Below are positions 55,160 to 64,000 of a stretch of 64,000 bases of DNA, one piece after another. Source of the stretch: Thamnidium elegans. Lineage: Eukaryota; Mucoromycota; Mucoromycetes; Mucorales; Mucoraceae. The stretch lies in the NCBI GenBank assembly GCA_025201345.1, contig JAIXMG010000003.1:186001-250000 (forward strand), in the 5' to 3' direction. How positions within the stretch are numbered: the stretch's first letter is position 1; each line of letters starts with the position of its first letter. Under the pieces are notes generated by a model, which did not search any database, was not told where the DNA came from, and saw nothing but the letters and a program-made list of their open reading frames with translations. Both the position numbers and the translations under genes were made by a program.

Positions 55160-56407
55160 TTAAATGTGAGTTTTGTTCAACTTATCAACTAAATCTTGTT
55201 CTTCATTTGTATCAAGTTTAGCAGTTTCAGCCTCTTCTTCTTCTCCTTCTGACTCTTCTTCTTCTTCGTCGTCACTATCGATTTCTTCCATCTCATCTAA
55301 CTCATCCAAGGCATCCTCATGTCCCCAAGTAGAGAGAGCTTCCTTCAAAATATCAACAACCTCATGATCCTCTTCAAATTTATTACCATTTAACTCAAGC
55401 TTCTCAAGCAAATTCAAATGAGATTTGATAGCATCAGCCAAAATTTGAACACCGTCAGCCTGAATTTCATTGTATTGTAACAATAATTGTTTTAATTGCT
55501 TATTTTCACCACGGTTAAGAGCAGTAAAGACACTAGCACCACCCTTTTTAGATAATAAACAGTCAGAAACGTTTAAAATCTCAAGTTGAGGCCAACTAGT
55601 AAGAGCGTCAGCAAGAGCTTTAGATCCCTTGACAGTAAAAGTATTATCTTGCAAATCAAGATGACGAAGGTTTTTACAGTCACGAAGACCTTGGACAATG
55701 GTACGAATACCATCTGGACGAATACCATTTTGAGGCATACGTACTTCTTCAAGAGTACCGTGGGATGAAAAAGCACGAGCCAAGGCTTGAGAGGAGCCGT
55801 CTTCAAGACGATTACGACCGCAGATAATGGTACGAAGAGAAGAAGGTCTGTTCTCTGCTTTTGCTTTATCAGCAGAGGCTTGTAAAGCCTGCGCAATCAT
55901 GGCTCCGCCACCAAGTCCAAGGCCGTTGTTATTTAAACGTAAAGTTTGAAGGGTCTTAGTGTTAGATAAGAAATCGATTAAAGGTTGAGCACCAGCAGGT
56001 CCAAATGCATTATCAGATAAATCTAATTCCAAAAGGTCAACCTTTTCAAAGGCATCACATAAAGCTTTAAGAGCAAGAGGAATCTCTGCTAATAAACGAC
56101 CTGTGAAAATATCGGATAAAAGTGCTTTCTATTTAAAACTGACAATTTTAGTTTTTTCTTTATTTTAATTACAATAATAATAAATTACCTTTAACTTTGT
56201 CTTTGACTCGAGTGCTTTAGCTAAAGCTTGACTGGCTTCGACACCAATAGTATTACCACTTAATTTAATCACTTCAAGATCAGGCATCTGCTCAATAGCT
56301 TCCACAAACTCTTTGACGTCAGCAGCGGTATTAAGCTTTAAGCCTTTTCCGACAATCGAAAAAGTAGTATTGTTATCTTCAGCGAATTTGTTAATGGGTT
56401 GAGCCAT
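55160..56407 (-). CDS. RNA1: Ran GTPase-activating protein
   Basis: Two exons, 56407-56189 and 56128-55160; 395 residues. Leucine-rich repeats run through most of it: LKLNTAADVKEFVEAIEQMP, LEVIKLSGNTIGVEASQALA, LELDLSDNAFGPAGAQPL, LRTIICGRNRLEDGSSQALA, RHLDLQDNTFTVKGSKALAD and LLLQYNEIQADGVQIL. The short strand-loop pattern is that of RanGAP, and the C-terminus is the expected acidic tail (EEIDSDDEEEEESEGEEEE). The Arg of the finger and Asn residues of the LRR concave face are in place. RanGAP stimulates GTP hydrolysis by Ran in the cytoplasm and drives nucleocytoplasmic transport. Length and layout match Rna1p closely. Confidence 0.95.
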
Positions 56408-56514
56408 ATTTATTTAATATGTAAATATAAAAAAAAATTTATACAATAAAAAAAAAAAACGAAGCGCGTCAAAAAAGCGGTTAGGGACGTTTCGCTTTTT
56501 TTTAGTTGTCCGGA

Positions 56515-58107
56515 TCACCGGAAGATTGCAATGTCGCCAATCTGGTGTGTTGAAATGATTGGACAAGTTGAACCTGTTTAATTAAAATTATCAGTACAAG
56601 TCTATTTTTTTTTTTTTTTTTTTTTTTTGAGTTTTCATAATGATATCCTTTTCTGAAAGACGGTAGAGTCTGACCATCCTCTGAGATAAGGCAGCTGAAA
56701 CCTATTAACGCGATGTTCATAACACCATTCTGATCTCTATTTACCGTACAAGAAGAACTAGAGAATCGCCTGGGACATTTATACGTTTGTAATATCTGTC
56801 TTTTCTGATAGTTCTAATACGTATCTTCCTCTGTAAATCATTTTTCTTTTGCGCCTTCTTGTCTCTTTGTGCTTCTCCCTTTTAAATATGTGGTTTGTAG
56901 ATAATAAAGCGTCGTTAACTTTTGTAGCAGTGGAATCGTAAATGTAAGCTTTGTCGGGATCATGCTGAATATCCGGCTCTTCTATACTGAGCAATTCAAA
57001 TCTATTTACTGACTCGAATAAAGCACTTGGCTTTGTATAATGTATAGAAGCGGTCGTTACAACACCATAATCTAGTCCTTGTACGAGGGCTTAGCTGTGT
57101 TTTAGCTTTTGAAGAGTGTCATTCGAGAGAGAAAAACTTGGCGACAGCGTGGAGGGGACAGATTGTTTATGTAATCTCTCGTTTATAAAATACATTTCCT
57201 GAGCATTTTTTTTTTTTTATCGAAGATGGAGAGTTCTTGATCATCTTTCTTAACTGGATACATACGCCTTTTACCGAATTTCGTCTTATTACCGGCGAAA
57301 CGAACAAGTACATTGCACAGATGGCGTATTTTATAACATAACAAAAAGGAAGCTTTCTGGTCTCACTTCAAGAAGATGGGACGAAGGGCATTGCCAATTT
57401 TTGCGCATAATGATAACTCTTCTTCTGGTATTGATTCCGGCTTGCCTTTATTCAGTTGCTTTTTGATGTAATTTTGATGTAATTCCGATTAATATCACCA
57501 TCTATGGTTTCGGCACCACATAACATTGTAACGATAGAGGCGAGGGCATTGATTCCCTTTGATATCAAATCTCTATTCGGTTCCTCTTCGGCGACGGGAA
57601 TCATTTCAGTAGAAGTAACGAAGTCCTTCTCATCTTCATAATTTCAGTTAGGCGAAGGTCTTTGAACGAGTGTCATAACTTTAAAACATATTTTCCTCAG
57701 AATGGTTTATCGATCTTGAAGATACTTCGAAGAAGTTTATCAATCATAATTAGATGTCTAGAGCTTACCATGCTAATTTCATCTAAAATAACCACTTGCA
57801 TTTCGCCTAATTCAACAGACATAGAATTAGAGATATCAGAAGATAAATCTTGAATATCGTCCTGATTGATAGGAAGTCGAAATAAAGAATAGATAGTCTG
57901 ACCATTGATATTATGCGCTGTTTTTCCTTTAAAGATACATAACACAACAGAAATTTTATTCATGTCTCTTTCTCTACCTACATCATAGAGCTTGATAAAG
58001 TATTTTTATCAGCAAACCTTTTCCAGTTCTTCTTTTGTTAGAGTTATCACGTTTCGGATATGTTCCCTTTCTCGTTTTTCTGCGTCTGTTAATTTAAGTC
58101 TTGGCAT
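56515..58107 (-). pseudogene. Helitron-type Pif1-like helicase relic
   Basis: Reading from an ATG at 58107, MPRLKLTDAEKREREH is the lead sequence of fungal Helitron proteins, but it hits a stop after about 33 codons. 57963-57697 reads GKTAHNINGQTIYSLFRLPI and ELGEMQVVILDEISMVSSRH, the walker A (part), NINGxTI and DEISM blocks of Pif1/RecD helicases. The next piece, with frameshifts, has LTEIM (Pif1 motif) near 57650, and further down 56994-56779 and 56720-56502 give coding-like stretches (LSIEEPDIQHDPDKAYIYDS; GQTLPSFRKGYHYENS) that probably belong to the same element. No Rep/HUH domain, and no clear 5'-TC or CTRR-3' ends, were found. Several stops and shifts show it is dead. Confidence 0.6.
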
Positions 58108-58455
58108 AATTTTTTTTTTTACAAAAAAACAAAGTGTAGTAAAAGAAAAGGAACTTATATAAACGACCTTATTTTTTTATTTTATTTTACACTAATTCGT
58201 TATGTAATAACAGGTAACTTTTTTTTTTATTTTTATTTACTTTGCGACAGCAATTTGAAAAACAGGATGCTGGACACGAAGTAGTAAATCAAGAATAGGA
58301 TATTACAGTGCAATTCCTAGTATCTGCTGCTTTTTGCGCCAGTTAATTGAAAAGCGGGACGCCATCGATTTTATTTAGGAAAAACAAAAGGGCGTTTCTC
58401 TATTTTAAACCTTTTGGTTGTTACGCCGCTTTTTTTTTTAAAAAAAAGGGTTAGA
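58108..58455 (+). other. intergenic, no gene seen
   Basis: About 350 bp between the Helitron relic and the polyQ gene, AT-rich with T-runs near 58219-58229. No gene or repeat supported. Confidence 0.4.
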
Positions 58456-58508
58456 TCACGTGAAGGAAGGTTTAAATGATTTCCACCACTTTGGTTTTAA
58501 AGTAGGTA

Positions 58509-58556
<48 letters not shown>

Positions 58557-59138
58557 GCTGTTGTTGCTGTTTAATAGTAAAACCCGAAGACCTCTTCTTT
58601 TTAATGGACTCTCTAAGTTCTAGTTTATTGTCTTGCATAGTAACAGCTGATGATTTCTTGCCAAGTATTTTCTGATTAAAAAAAGCCGATGATTTACGAA
58701 AGATACTTTTTTGCTGCAGGAGAGAAGGAGCAAATGTATCACTATTCTTACTATTCGAAAAGGTTACTGCTTCAGCAGCAGCAATAGCAGCAGCAGAAGT
58801 GCTTGGGCTTTCATGTTCTTTAATATAGAATCTTTTATCATCTGTTGTAACTGTAGCGGAAGTTTCTAGCGTAGAAATCATGGAAGCTAACTCGTCTTGA
58901 TGTCGGTTTGTTATTAAGCTACTGCAATCACTCTCTTCACTAGTGATATCATCTTGCTTTTTTATATAAATATACTAAAATTAGATCTTGCTTATGTTCT
59001 GTTTATTTTTTTCATACATACCTTGTCATTTATATTAGGTGGTATAGAATTAAAGTATTTTAATAAGTCGTTGGTAAATGAATCTGACTCATCAAACATT
59101 GGTAAACTGTAAGTGGATGTTTCGTGACAGCGAGGCAT
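58456..59138 (-). CDS. polyglutamine-containing protein, unassigned
   Basis: Two exons, 59138-59022 and 58956-58456, in phase, 205 residues. N-terminus MPRCHETSTYSLPMFDESDS, then FTNDLLKYFNSIPPN; middle part SSLITNRHQDELASMISTLE and an Ala-rich stretch (STSAAAIAAAEAVTF); KSIFRKSSAFFNQKILGKKS; then KKRSSGFTIK leading into about 22 consecutive Gln from CAA/CAG codons, and a basic tail, LKPKWWKSFKPSF. The polyQ sits at the C-terminus next to a Trp-rich basic patch. No domain recognised. The CAA-rich tract is a microsatellite that may vary in length. A non-coding reading of the opposite strand gives polyCys and is a shadow. Confidence 0.65.
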
Positions 59139-59744
59139 AATTAAAAAAATATATGTGTATATATAAAAAAAAAAAAAAAAAGGAAAAAGAAAAAGAAAAA
59201 AAAAATAGGCTATATATACATAATCCTCTACTATTAGTAACAGCAGCATCATCATCATAATCATCATCATCATCATCAGCAACAGCAGCATCATTATCAT
59301 TTATAATCATGCAGGGAGGTAGCTATTGAATCGTTTCTATTGTATATTATCTCCTTTTCACTTTAAGTTCAGACACTGGTTTGTAACGAATCATCGATTT
59401 TTTTTTTTTTTTTTTTTTTTACATTTGCCCTTCTTTTTTCATATATGTATGTATAGCTCAAGCATAACGAATACTTAAATGAATTCAATCGATAATATAA
59501 CATCTTGCCCGAAAAAGGTAACCCGTATATAATTCTCCTTTATATCCCCCATTGTCAAGTATTTTGTCAAGAACTTTATATAAAAAAAACTACAAGACTT
59601 GGGTTTGTGTATTCCAAATATCACTAGCACTCCACATATATGTAGACTCTCTCTCTCTCTATATATATTGAGCGAGAAAAGAAAAAAAAAGGGGAGGGGG
59701 GGTTGGCAACAAAATATAAATACTTTTAACATTTATAAAGGAAT
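59139..59744 (+). other. intergenic with low-complexity repeats
   Basis: About 600 bp: A-run near 59166-59180, a CAT/CAG-type trinucleotide stretch near 59243-59297, T-run near 59399-59420, and a CTCTAT microsatellite near 59648-59665. No gene that I can support; minus-strand readings here are made of Met/Leu/Asp-rich repeats. Confidence 0.5.
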
Positions 59745-60547
59745 TTATTGTCTTAAAGCCTTCAATCTTTCGGTTAATAATCTATCTTCGTCCTTTTCCT
59801 TTTCCTTTTGTTTAGGTTCGTTTAATACTTTGCTTGGTTCCAATTCATTCAATGTATCATTTAATTCCAAACCATGTTCATCAGCAACTTGATGCATAAG
59901 TGAATCAACTTCATCTAGAGGTGTATTTAAAGTCGTCGTACCAGCCATGGCTCCTTCCATATAACCTGTTTGAACATCTAAATCTTCAAATTGTGATTCA
60001 AACTTGTCCATAACCATTGAAATCTACAGTTAAAAAAACTAAATATTATTACTTGCTTCTTTTTTTTTATACATGTATATATATTTTTGCTCATTACCTG
60101 TTCCAAATTCATTGTGTCCATTGCTCTTCCCATTCCTCTAACAACCATAGCCATAGAATTAGATACTTTTCTCATGGTAATTGCAGTTTGTACACGACTA
60201 GCAACTGCATCAATACGAGAAGATAACTTTAACAAGTTTAAAGCTTCATTCTTCTTTCGAATAGCGTTGGAAGCATAAATACGTGCACCTTCCATGTTTC
60301 CATCTTGAATGGCCTTTTTCAACTTGTTCTTTTCTAAAGTCTCATCCTTTTGACAACGCTTTGATTGTTTATTTAATTGTTTGGCTGTAAACTAATGAAG
60401 AAGAGGGTTAACTTTGTTGGTTTTTAGAGAACTGTCTTGTTTTTTTTACCTTTAATTGAAAAAGTTGATCTAGAAATAGTAAACAATAATTATTTTAGTT
60501 CTTGTGTTTGTTTATACATCAATATATTTACTTTCTAAACCGTTCAT
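59745..60547 (-). CDS. DID2: ESCRT-III subunit, Did2/CHMP1 type
   Basis: Four exons: 60547-60532, 60469-60450, 60391-60098 and 60023-59745; 202 residues, the exact family length. The first two exons are tiny (16 and 20 nt) and code only MNGLENQLFQLK. The body is a basic helix pair ([40 protein letters not shown]), [40 protein letters not shown], then the acidic half with [13 protein letters not shown] and a C-terminal MIM1 motif, [14 protein letters not shown], that binds the Vps4 MIT domain. Did2 helps recruit and regulate Vps4 at multivesicular bodies, and is involved in Rim101/PacC activation in some fungi. All junctions keep phase. Confidence 0.94.
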
Positions 60548-60932
60548 TTTATATTTTTAAAAAAAAAGGTATAGATGGAGAAAAGAAAAGGCTTTAACAG
60601 TATGCAATGATGTGGCGCCTCTATTTTTTTTTTTTTTCTTTTTTTTTTTTTTTTTGGCGGGGTGTTACCAAATGATGTAATTTTAAGGTACAAAAAACCT
60701 TTATGAAACAATCGATTAGAAGAGGTTTATTTTACAAAAAAGAGATAGATAGAAAGTAAACATTTGCTATTTTCTATCGGCTCAGCTGTTATATAACTCC
60801 CACTTTTGTTTGATACATGACTGTCAAATATAAAAAACAAGGCGTTATGAAACTTGAGACTATAAAAGAAGCCGATTTTCTTTTTTGTTGTTGTTTGTTT
60901 GTTCTTTTTTCATTTTTTTTTTCTACAAAAAA
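60548..60932. promoter_or_regulatory. divergent promoter region of DID2 and the SPX-VTC-like gene
   Basis: About 385 bp between divergent start codons, with a long T-run near 60625-60653. It must hold both promoters. No specific site was recognised. Confidence 0.4.
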
Positions 60933-61514
60933 ATGCTTTCAGAAAAGACAATAGATCAAATGCCATTACCGTGGTTACCGTTACCAATCACACAAAGTTC
61001 ACTGTCTGACGTTGCACGACAAAGATATGATGGCCCATCATTTGATCAAGAGTGGAAAGATCTACGCTTTATACCTTGGCAATTCTTTTACTTGGATTAT
61101 CATCATTTACAACAAGATATTGTTTACGGAAACATCGTTAAAAGACTTGAAACTGAATGGAACAAGGTAATGATAATAAAGCTGCGCCTTTAAAAAAAAA
61201 ATATCAATAAAAAAAATAGGTCTATGAATTTTATATTTTAAAAAGAGGAGAAATTGAAAGAAGGATTGAATCTACTAGGACAACTAGAAATGAACAAGAA
61301 TTAAAGACGCTGGTTATTGATATTCATCAATTATATCATTTTGCTAAATTAAATTATTGTGGATTTTTAAGACTATTCATGCAATACGATCGGCTGTTCG
61401 GATCAAATACAGCAAGTGACTTATTACGTCGTTTACTAATAAATAAACCCTTCTGGGATCATTCCATTGTTTTATTTAGTCTGACAAACAGTTTAAACAC
61501 TCTTTGTATTGGCC

Positions 61515-61551
<37 letters not shown>

Positions 61552-63381
61552 TACAATTCCCGTTCAAATCAATTTATCCCATCAAACATTTTTTAGTGCT
61601 GTAGAAAATATGTCGTTCCGTAAAAAAAAACAAGTTCATCCGCTATCAAATAGCAACTCCTCTTGTACACTATCTACCATGAGCTCTTGTGAAACTGCTT
61701 TATCAACTCAACTGGGTCTTCCTAAACATGAAAAGACGATTAAAAAGTATTGGGTTCATCCTGATAATATTGTAGAGGTCATGTTATTTATGTCAACCAA
61801 CAAGATGGTTTTGCAAGATCAATCAAATAATCCGTCTTCGACATATACTGCTGTTGACGAAGTAGGACATCCACAAGGAATTAAATCTAAACTAGCTGCA
61901 AAAAGTACACAAAGCATACATCATATCGAAGCCAACCCCGCAAAAGAACCAACCGGTAGACTAAAAGTAACAACAACCTATATGGATACTGTTGATTTAA
62001 ATGATTATACAGATAGAATTATTTGCAAACCAATTAAAACAACACGTGTAAGAGAGTTCGAGGCCATAAACAGCAAAGAAGAAAAAGATACCTATATATC
62101 TGTAGAACAAAAAGTATATTATAACGGACAACAAAACCATACCTATAAAGGATATAAAGGTTTCGGAAAGGAACCGCAACAAAACTATGATCCGTCAGAA
62201 CAGCATGATTGGATTCAACAAAGAGTTTGGTTAAAATCTAAACATGTTGAACAGTGGATAAATGGTGATTATTCGATTTCAAACGTTCTCAATAAACCAT
62301 CATGTCAATATCGAACAGATGGTTTACCTACTATAACTACACGTGATAAAAATAGAATGGAAAATACATGTTTACAGATGCAAAATGAACTTCATAACCA
62401 AATAAAGACACCAAGTAAGTTTCTATTTATTTATTATTTATTAACAAGTTAATAATACCTTTTTTAGTATTAAAAACCACCCAATACCGTACTGTTTATA
62501 CTTCAAATAAAGTAACTGTATCCATAGATACAGATATATCCATTTCTTCCGGTAAGGAATTAATTCGATTTCCGTACTGTATTGTGCAAGTGGAACAATC
62601 ATCACAACCAGAACCAGATTGGATTAGAACTTTTACCTGTAACGCCATGTTAGAGCCTGTTCATGATTTCTCTCTCTATTTACATGGTGTGGGAACTTTA
62701 CTTGACGATCGAGTTCATGTATTTCCTAGTTGGTTTTCTAAAATGGAAATTCTAGATATTCGGCATACGGAATACCGTGGTAGTCTCCTATTTGTAGAAG
62801 AAGAAAAGGCAACTTCAGAAAGTTCACAGGTAGTTACTAGTCGTAGTAGAAGTAGTACAAATAGTGATAAACAATATTGGAGTTCAAATACTATTGCTAC
62901 TATCGTTACTTGCTACGAAGATGAAATAAAGCATGCAAACCCTTCTCCATCGTCTTCTTCCTCTTCCTCTTCATCTTCGCTGCTAAGTCCTGTATCAAAA
63001 CGAGAAGGTAAACTTCGTCGTTCGTTTGATTCGTATTGCAGTTTCGATCACCCTACTTCTTCCAAATCAGATCCAACCAATTGTAAAAGCTGTACGGGAA
63101 AACTAAATCAAGAACATCGCATGTTTGCGTTAAAAAAGACAAGGGATGATACCGAATGTGCTACATTTCTCTCTGTTTTAAAAAGCGCGATACGAGGGCT
63201 CCATCTAACAGCAGGAGAAAGGGAACCGTTACTATGCAACAAACAAGACGCAGCCACTCATATTCGTCATCATGGTTACTTTATGGGCTTTTCTCGAGCA
63301 ACAGTGATTACAACCAGTTGTGTATTTACTTCCTTTCTAGTTTCATATTTACTTTATATCTTTATTCTCAAAATTAAATAA
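60933..63381 (+). CDS. SPX-VTC family protein with degenerate polymerase site (Vtc2/3/5-like accessory subunit)
   Basis: Three exons, 60933-61166, 61220-62414 and 62468-63381; 780 residues. An SPX-like N-terminus (IPWQFFYLDYHHLQQDI, EWNKVYEFYILKRGEIERRI, KLNYCGFLRLFMQYDR) is followed by a polyQ stretch and a VTC-like core: KYWVHPDNIVEVMLFMSTN, TTYMDTVDLNDYTDRI, TTRVREFEA, TYISVEQKVYY, KSKHVEQWINGDYSISNV, YRTVYTSNKVTVSIDTDIS, RFPYCIVQVEQ. In active Vtc4 the RLRWYG and FAVLEVKLQ blocks carry the catalytic Arg/Lys and Glu; here they read TRVREFEA and YCIVQVEQ, so the polymerase residues look lost. The C-terminus has one clear membrane helix (ATVITTSCVFTSFLVSYLLY), where Vtc2-4 have about three. 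It is probably a regulatory subunit; the SPX lysine cluster is also thinned. Confidence 0.85.
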
Positions 63382-63402
63382 AATATATATATATATATAT
63401 AT

Positions 63403-64000
63403 TTATGCGGACGATTTTTCAATAAGTTCATTGACTAATTTTTCTAATTCAAATACATGATCATCTCGTACTCCGGGACTGATCTTGCGAAGTGCTTGAG
63501 CCAAGTTTAGCAAGTATTCAGCGTTCCATCCACTAGGTCCGTAAGTTTCATGGATTTGTTTGGCGATTTCAGTAGCTGGTGCAGGTCCAACGAATTGTTC
63601 ATTATCTGTTGTACCAATATAAACCATAGCCTTTTTTTTAAAAAAAAAAAATTAGTTACACACACACATGTATATATGTATATACATTAGGCACGTACAT
63701 TTCTAACGACAGGAGTAGTATCATCTTCTAAACTATATACGTCTACAGTATGAACAGTATACCCATTCTTTTCTCTATGATCCAAGTAAGCTCTAGTAGC
63801 TTCTACATCATCAGTTGGAATCTTAAATGCAACACCCCAAGTGACTTTATCATGTCCCTCCTATTTTTTTTTTTATTTTGTCAATATTGTATTGCGTGTT
63901 AGAACTCCTTTTTTAAAAATAAAAAAATACGACTTACGACACTTTCTATATTCTTCCACTCGTCATAAGGAATTAAAGTTACGACTCTTCCAGGTTTTTC
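63403..64000 (-). CDS. GCG1: ChaC-type gamma-glutamylcyclotransferase, 3' part (5' end outside window)
   Basis: Three exons visible: 64000-63938 (open at the window edge), 63860-63699 and 63630-63403, in phase, giving the last 150 residues. GRVVTLIPYDEWKNIESV, then KVTWGVAFKIPTDDVEATRA, YLDHREKNGYTVHTVDVYSL, MVYIGTTDNEQFVGPAPATE and GPSGWNAEYLLNLAQALRKI match the C-terminal two thirds of ChaC/Gcg1. The YLDHRE motif with its catalytic Glu is present. The enzyme cleaves glutathione to 5-oxoproline and Cys-Gly in the cytosol. The first glycine-rich YGSL block lies beyond the window, so completeness cannot be judged. Confidence 0.93.

Noticed and set aside
58460..58675. Plus-strand frame rich in Cys opposite the polyQ gene
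   Set aside because: It is the antisense shadow of the CAA/CAG polyglutamine tract (TTG/CTG), not a Cys-rich protein.

Overview
The window is a piece of nuclear genome from a filamentous fungus, most likely an early-diverging one of the Mucoromycota (Mucorales type). The composition is very AT-rich. Nearly every gene carries several short GT-AG introns, often with long T-runs before the acceptor. The gene set is fungal: PacC/Rim101, dihydroxyacid dehydratase, a PPN1-type endopolyphosphatase, a SET9/Suv4-20 methyltransferase, a RUD3-type golgin, a FAT1-type acyl-CoA synthetase and SPX-VTC. The repeat content (Tc1/mariner-, MULE/OTU-, Helitron- and LINE-like relics, small C2H2 arrays) resembles what I know of Mucoromycota. 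The phylum is an inference; no rRNA or other marker is present. I rebuilt gene models by hand, joining exons only where splice sites and reading phase agreed.

Layout. 1-2.6 kb: broken LINE reverse transcriptase and unassigned sequence ending in AATAAA plus A30. 2.9-8.2 kb: compact housekeeping block (SERF, a PPPDE/DESI protease, a GRAB-domain golgin, a METTL23-type methyltransferase). 8.4-12 kb: decayed accessory DNA (gene fragment, transposase relic with a cluster of short direct repeats, two frameshifted C2H2 arrays), then about 1.9 kb without genes. 13.8-21 kb: secreted 3D-domain protein, SET9, a HutD+AstE fusion and an orphan acidic protein. 21-25.2 kb: empty DNA, a broken MULE transposase with an OTU-like domain, and a LINE tail. 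25.6-34.5 kb: taspase-like hydrolase, FAT1, pacC and a GPI-type aspartyl protease. 36.2-41.8 kb: ILV3, a small IR-bounded insertion inside a diverged duplicated block, and a DEAD-box helicase. 42.3-52.6 kb: membrane protein with PSAP/PPxY motifs, cysteine-rich secreted peptide, WD40 protein, triple-KH protein, LIM protein, YAR1 and RPL22. 53.2-64 kb: PPN1, RNA1 (RanGAP), a Helitron Pif1 relic, a polyQ protein, DID2/CHMP1, a degenerate SPX-VTC protein and the 3' part of a ChaC-type gamma-glutamylcyclotransferase running off the window.

Points of most interest: (1) a HutD/Ves cupin fused to a zinc AstE/aspartoacylase domain; (2) a type I membrane protein whose cytoplasmic tail carries three PSAP and two PPxY motifs, the docking signals for ESCRT-I and Nedd4/Rsp5 ligases; (3) four same-strand GCCAAG (PacC core) sites upstream of pacC itself; (4) an SPX-VTC protein that seems to have lost the polyphosphate-polymerase residues, about 8 kb from the polyphosphatase PPN1 with ESCRT-III DID2 between them; (5) a small Kex2-type, CS-alpha-beta-like cysteine peptide. 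There is no sign of a bacterial-style operon, CRISPR array or prophage.
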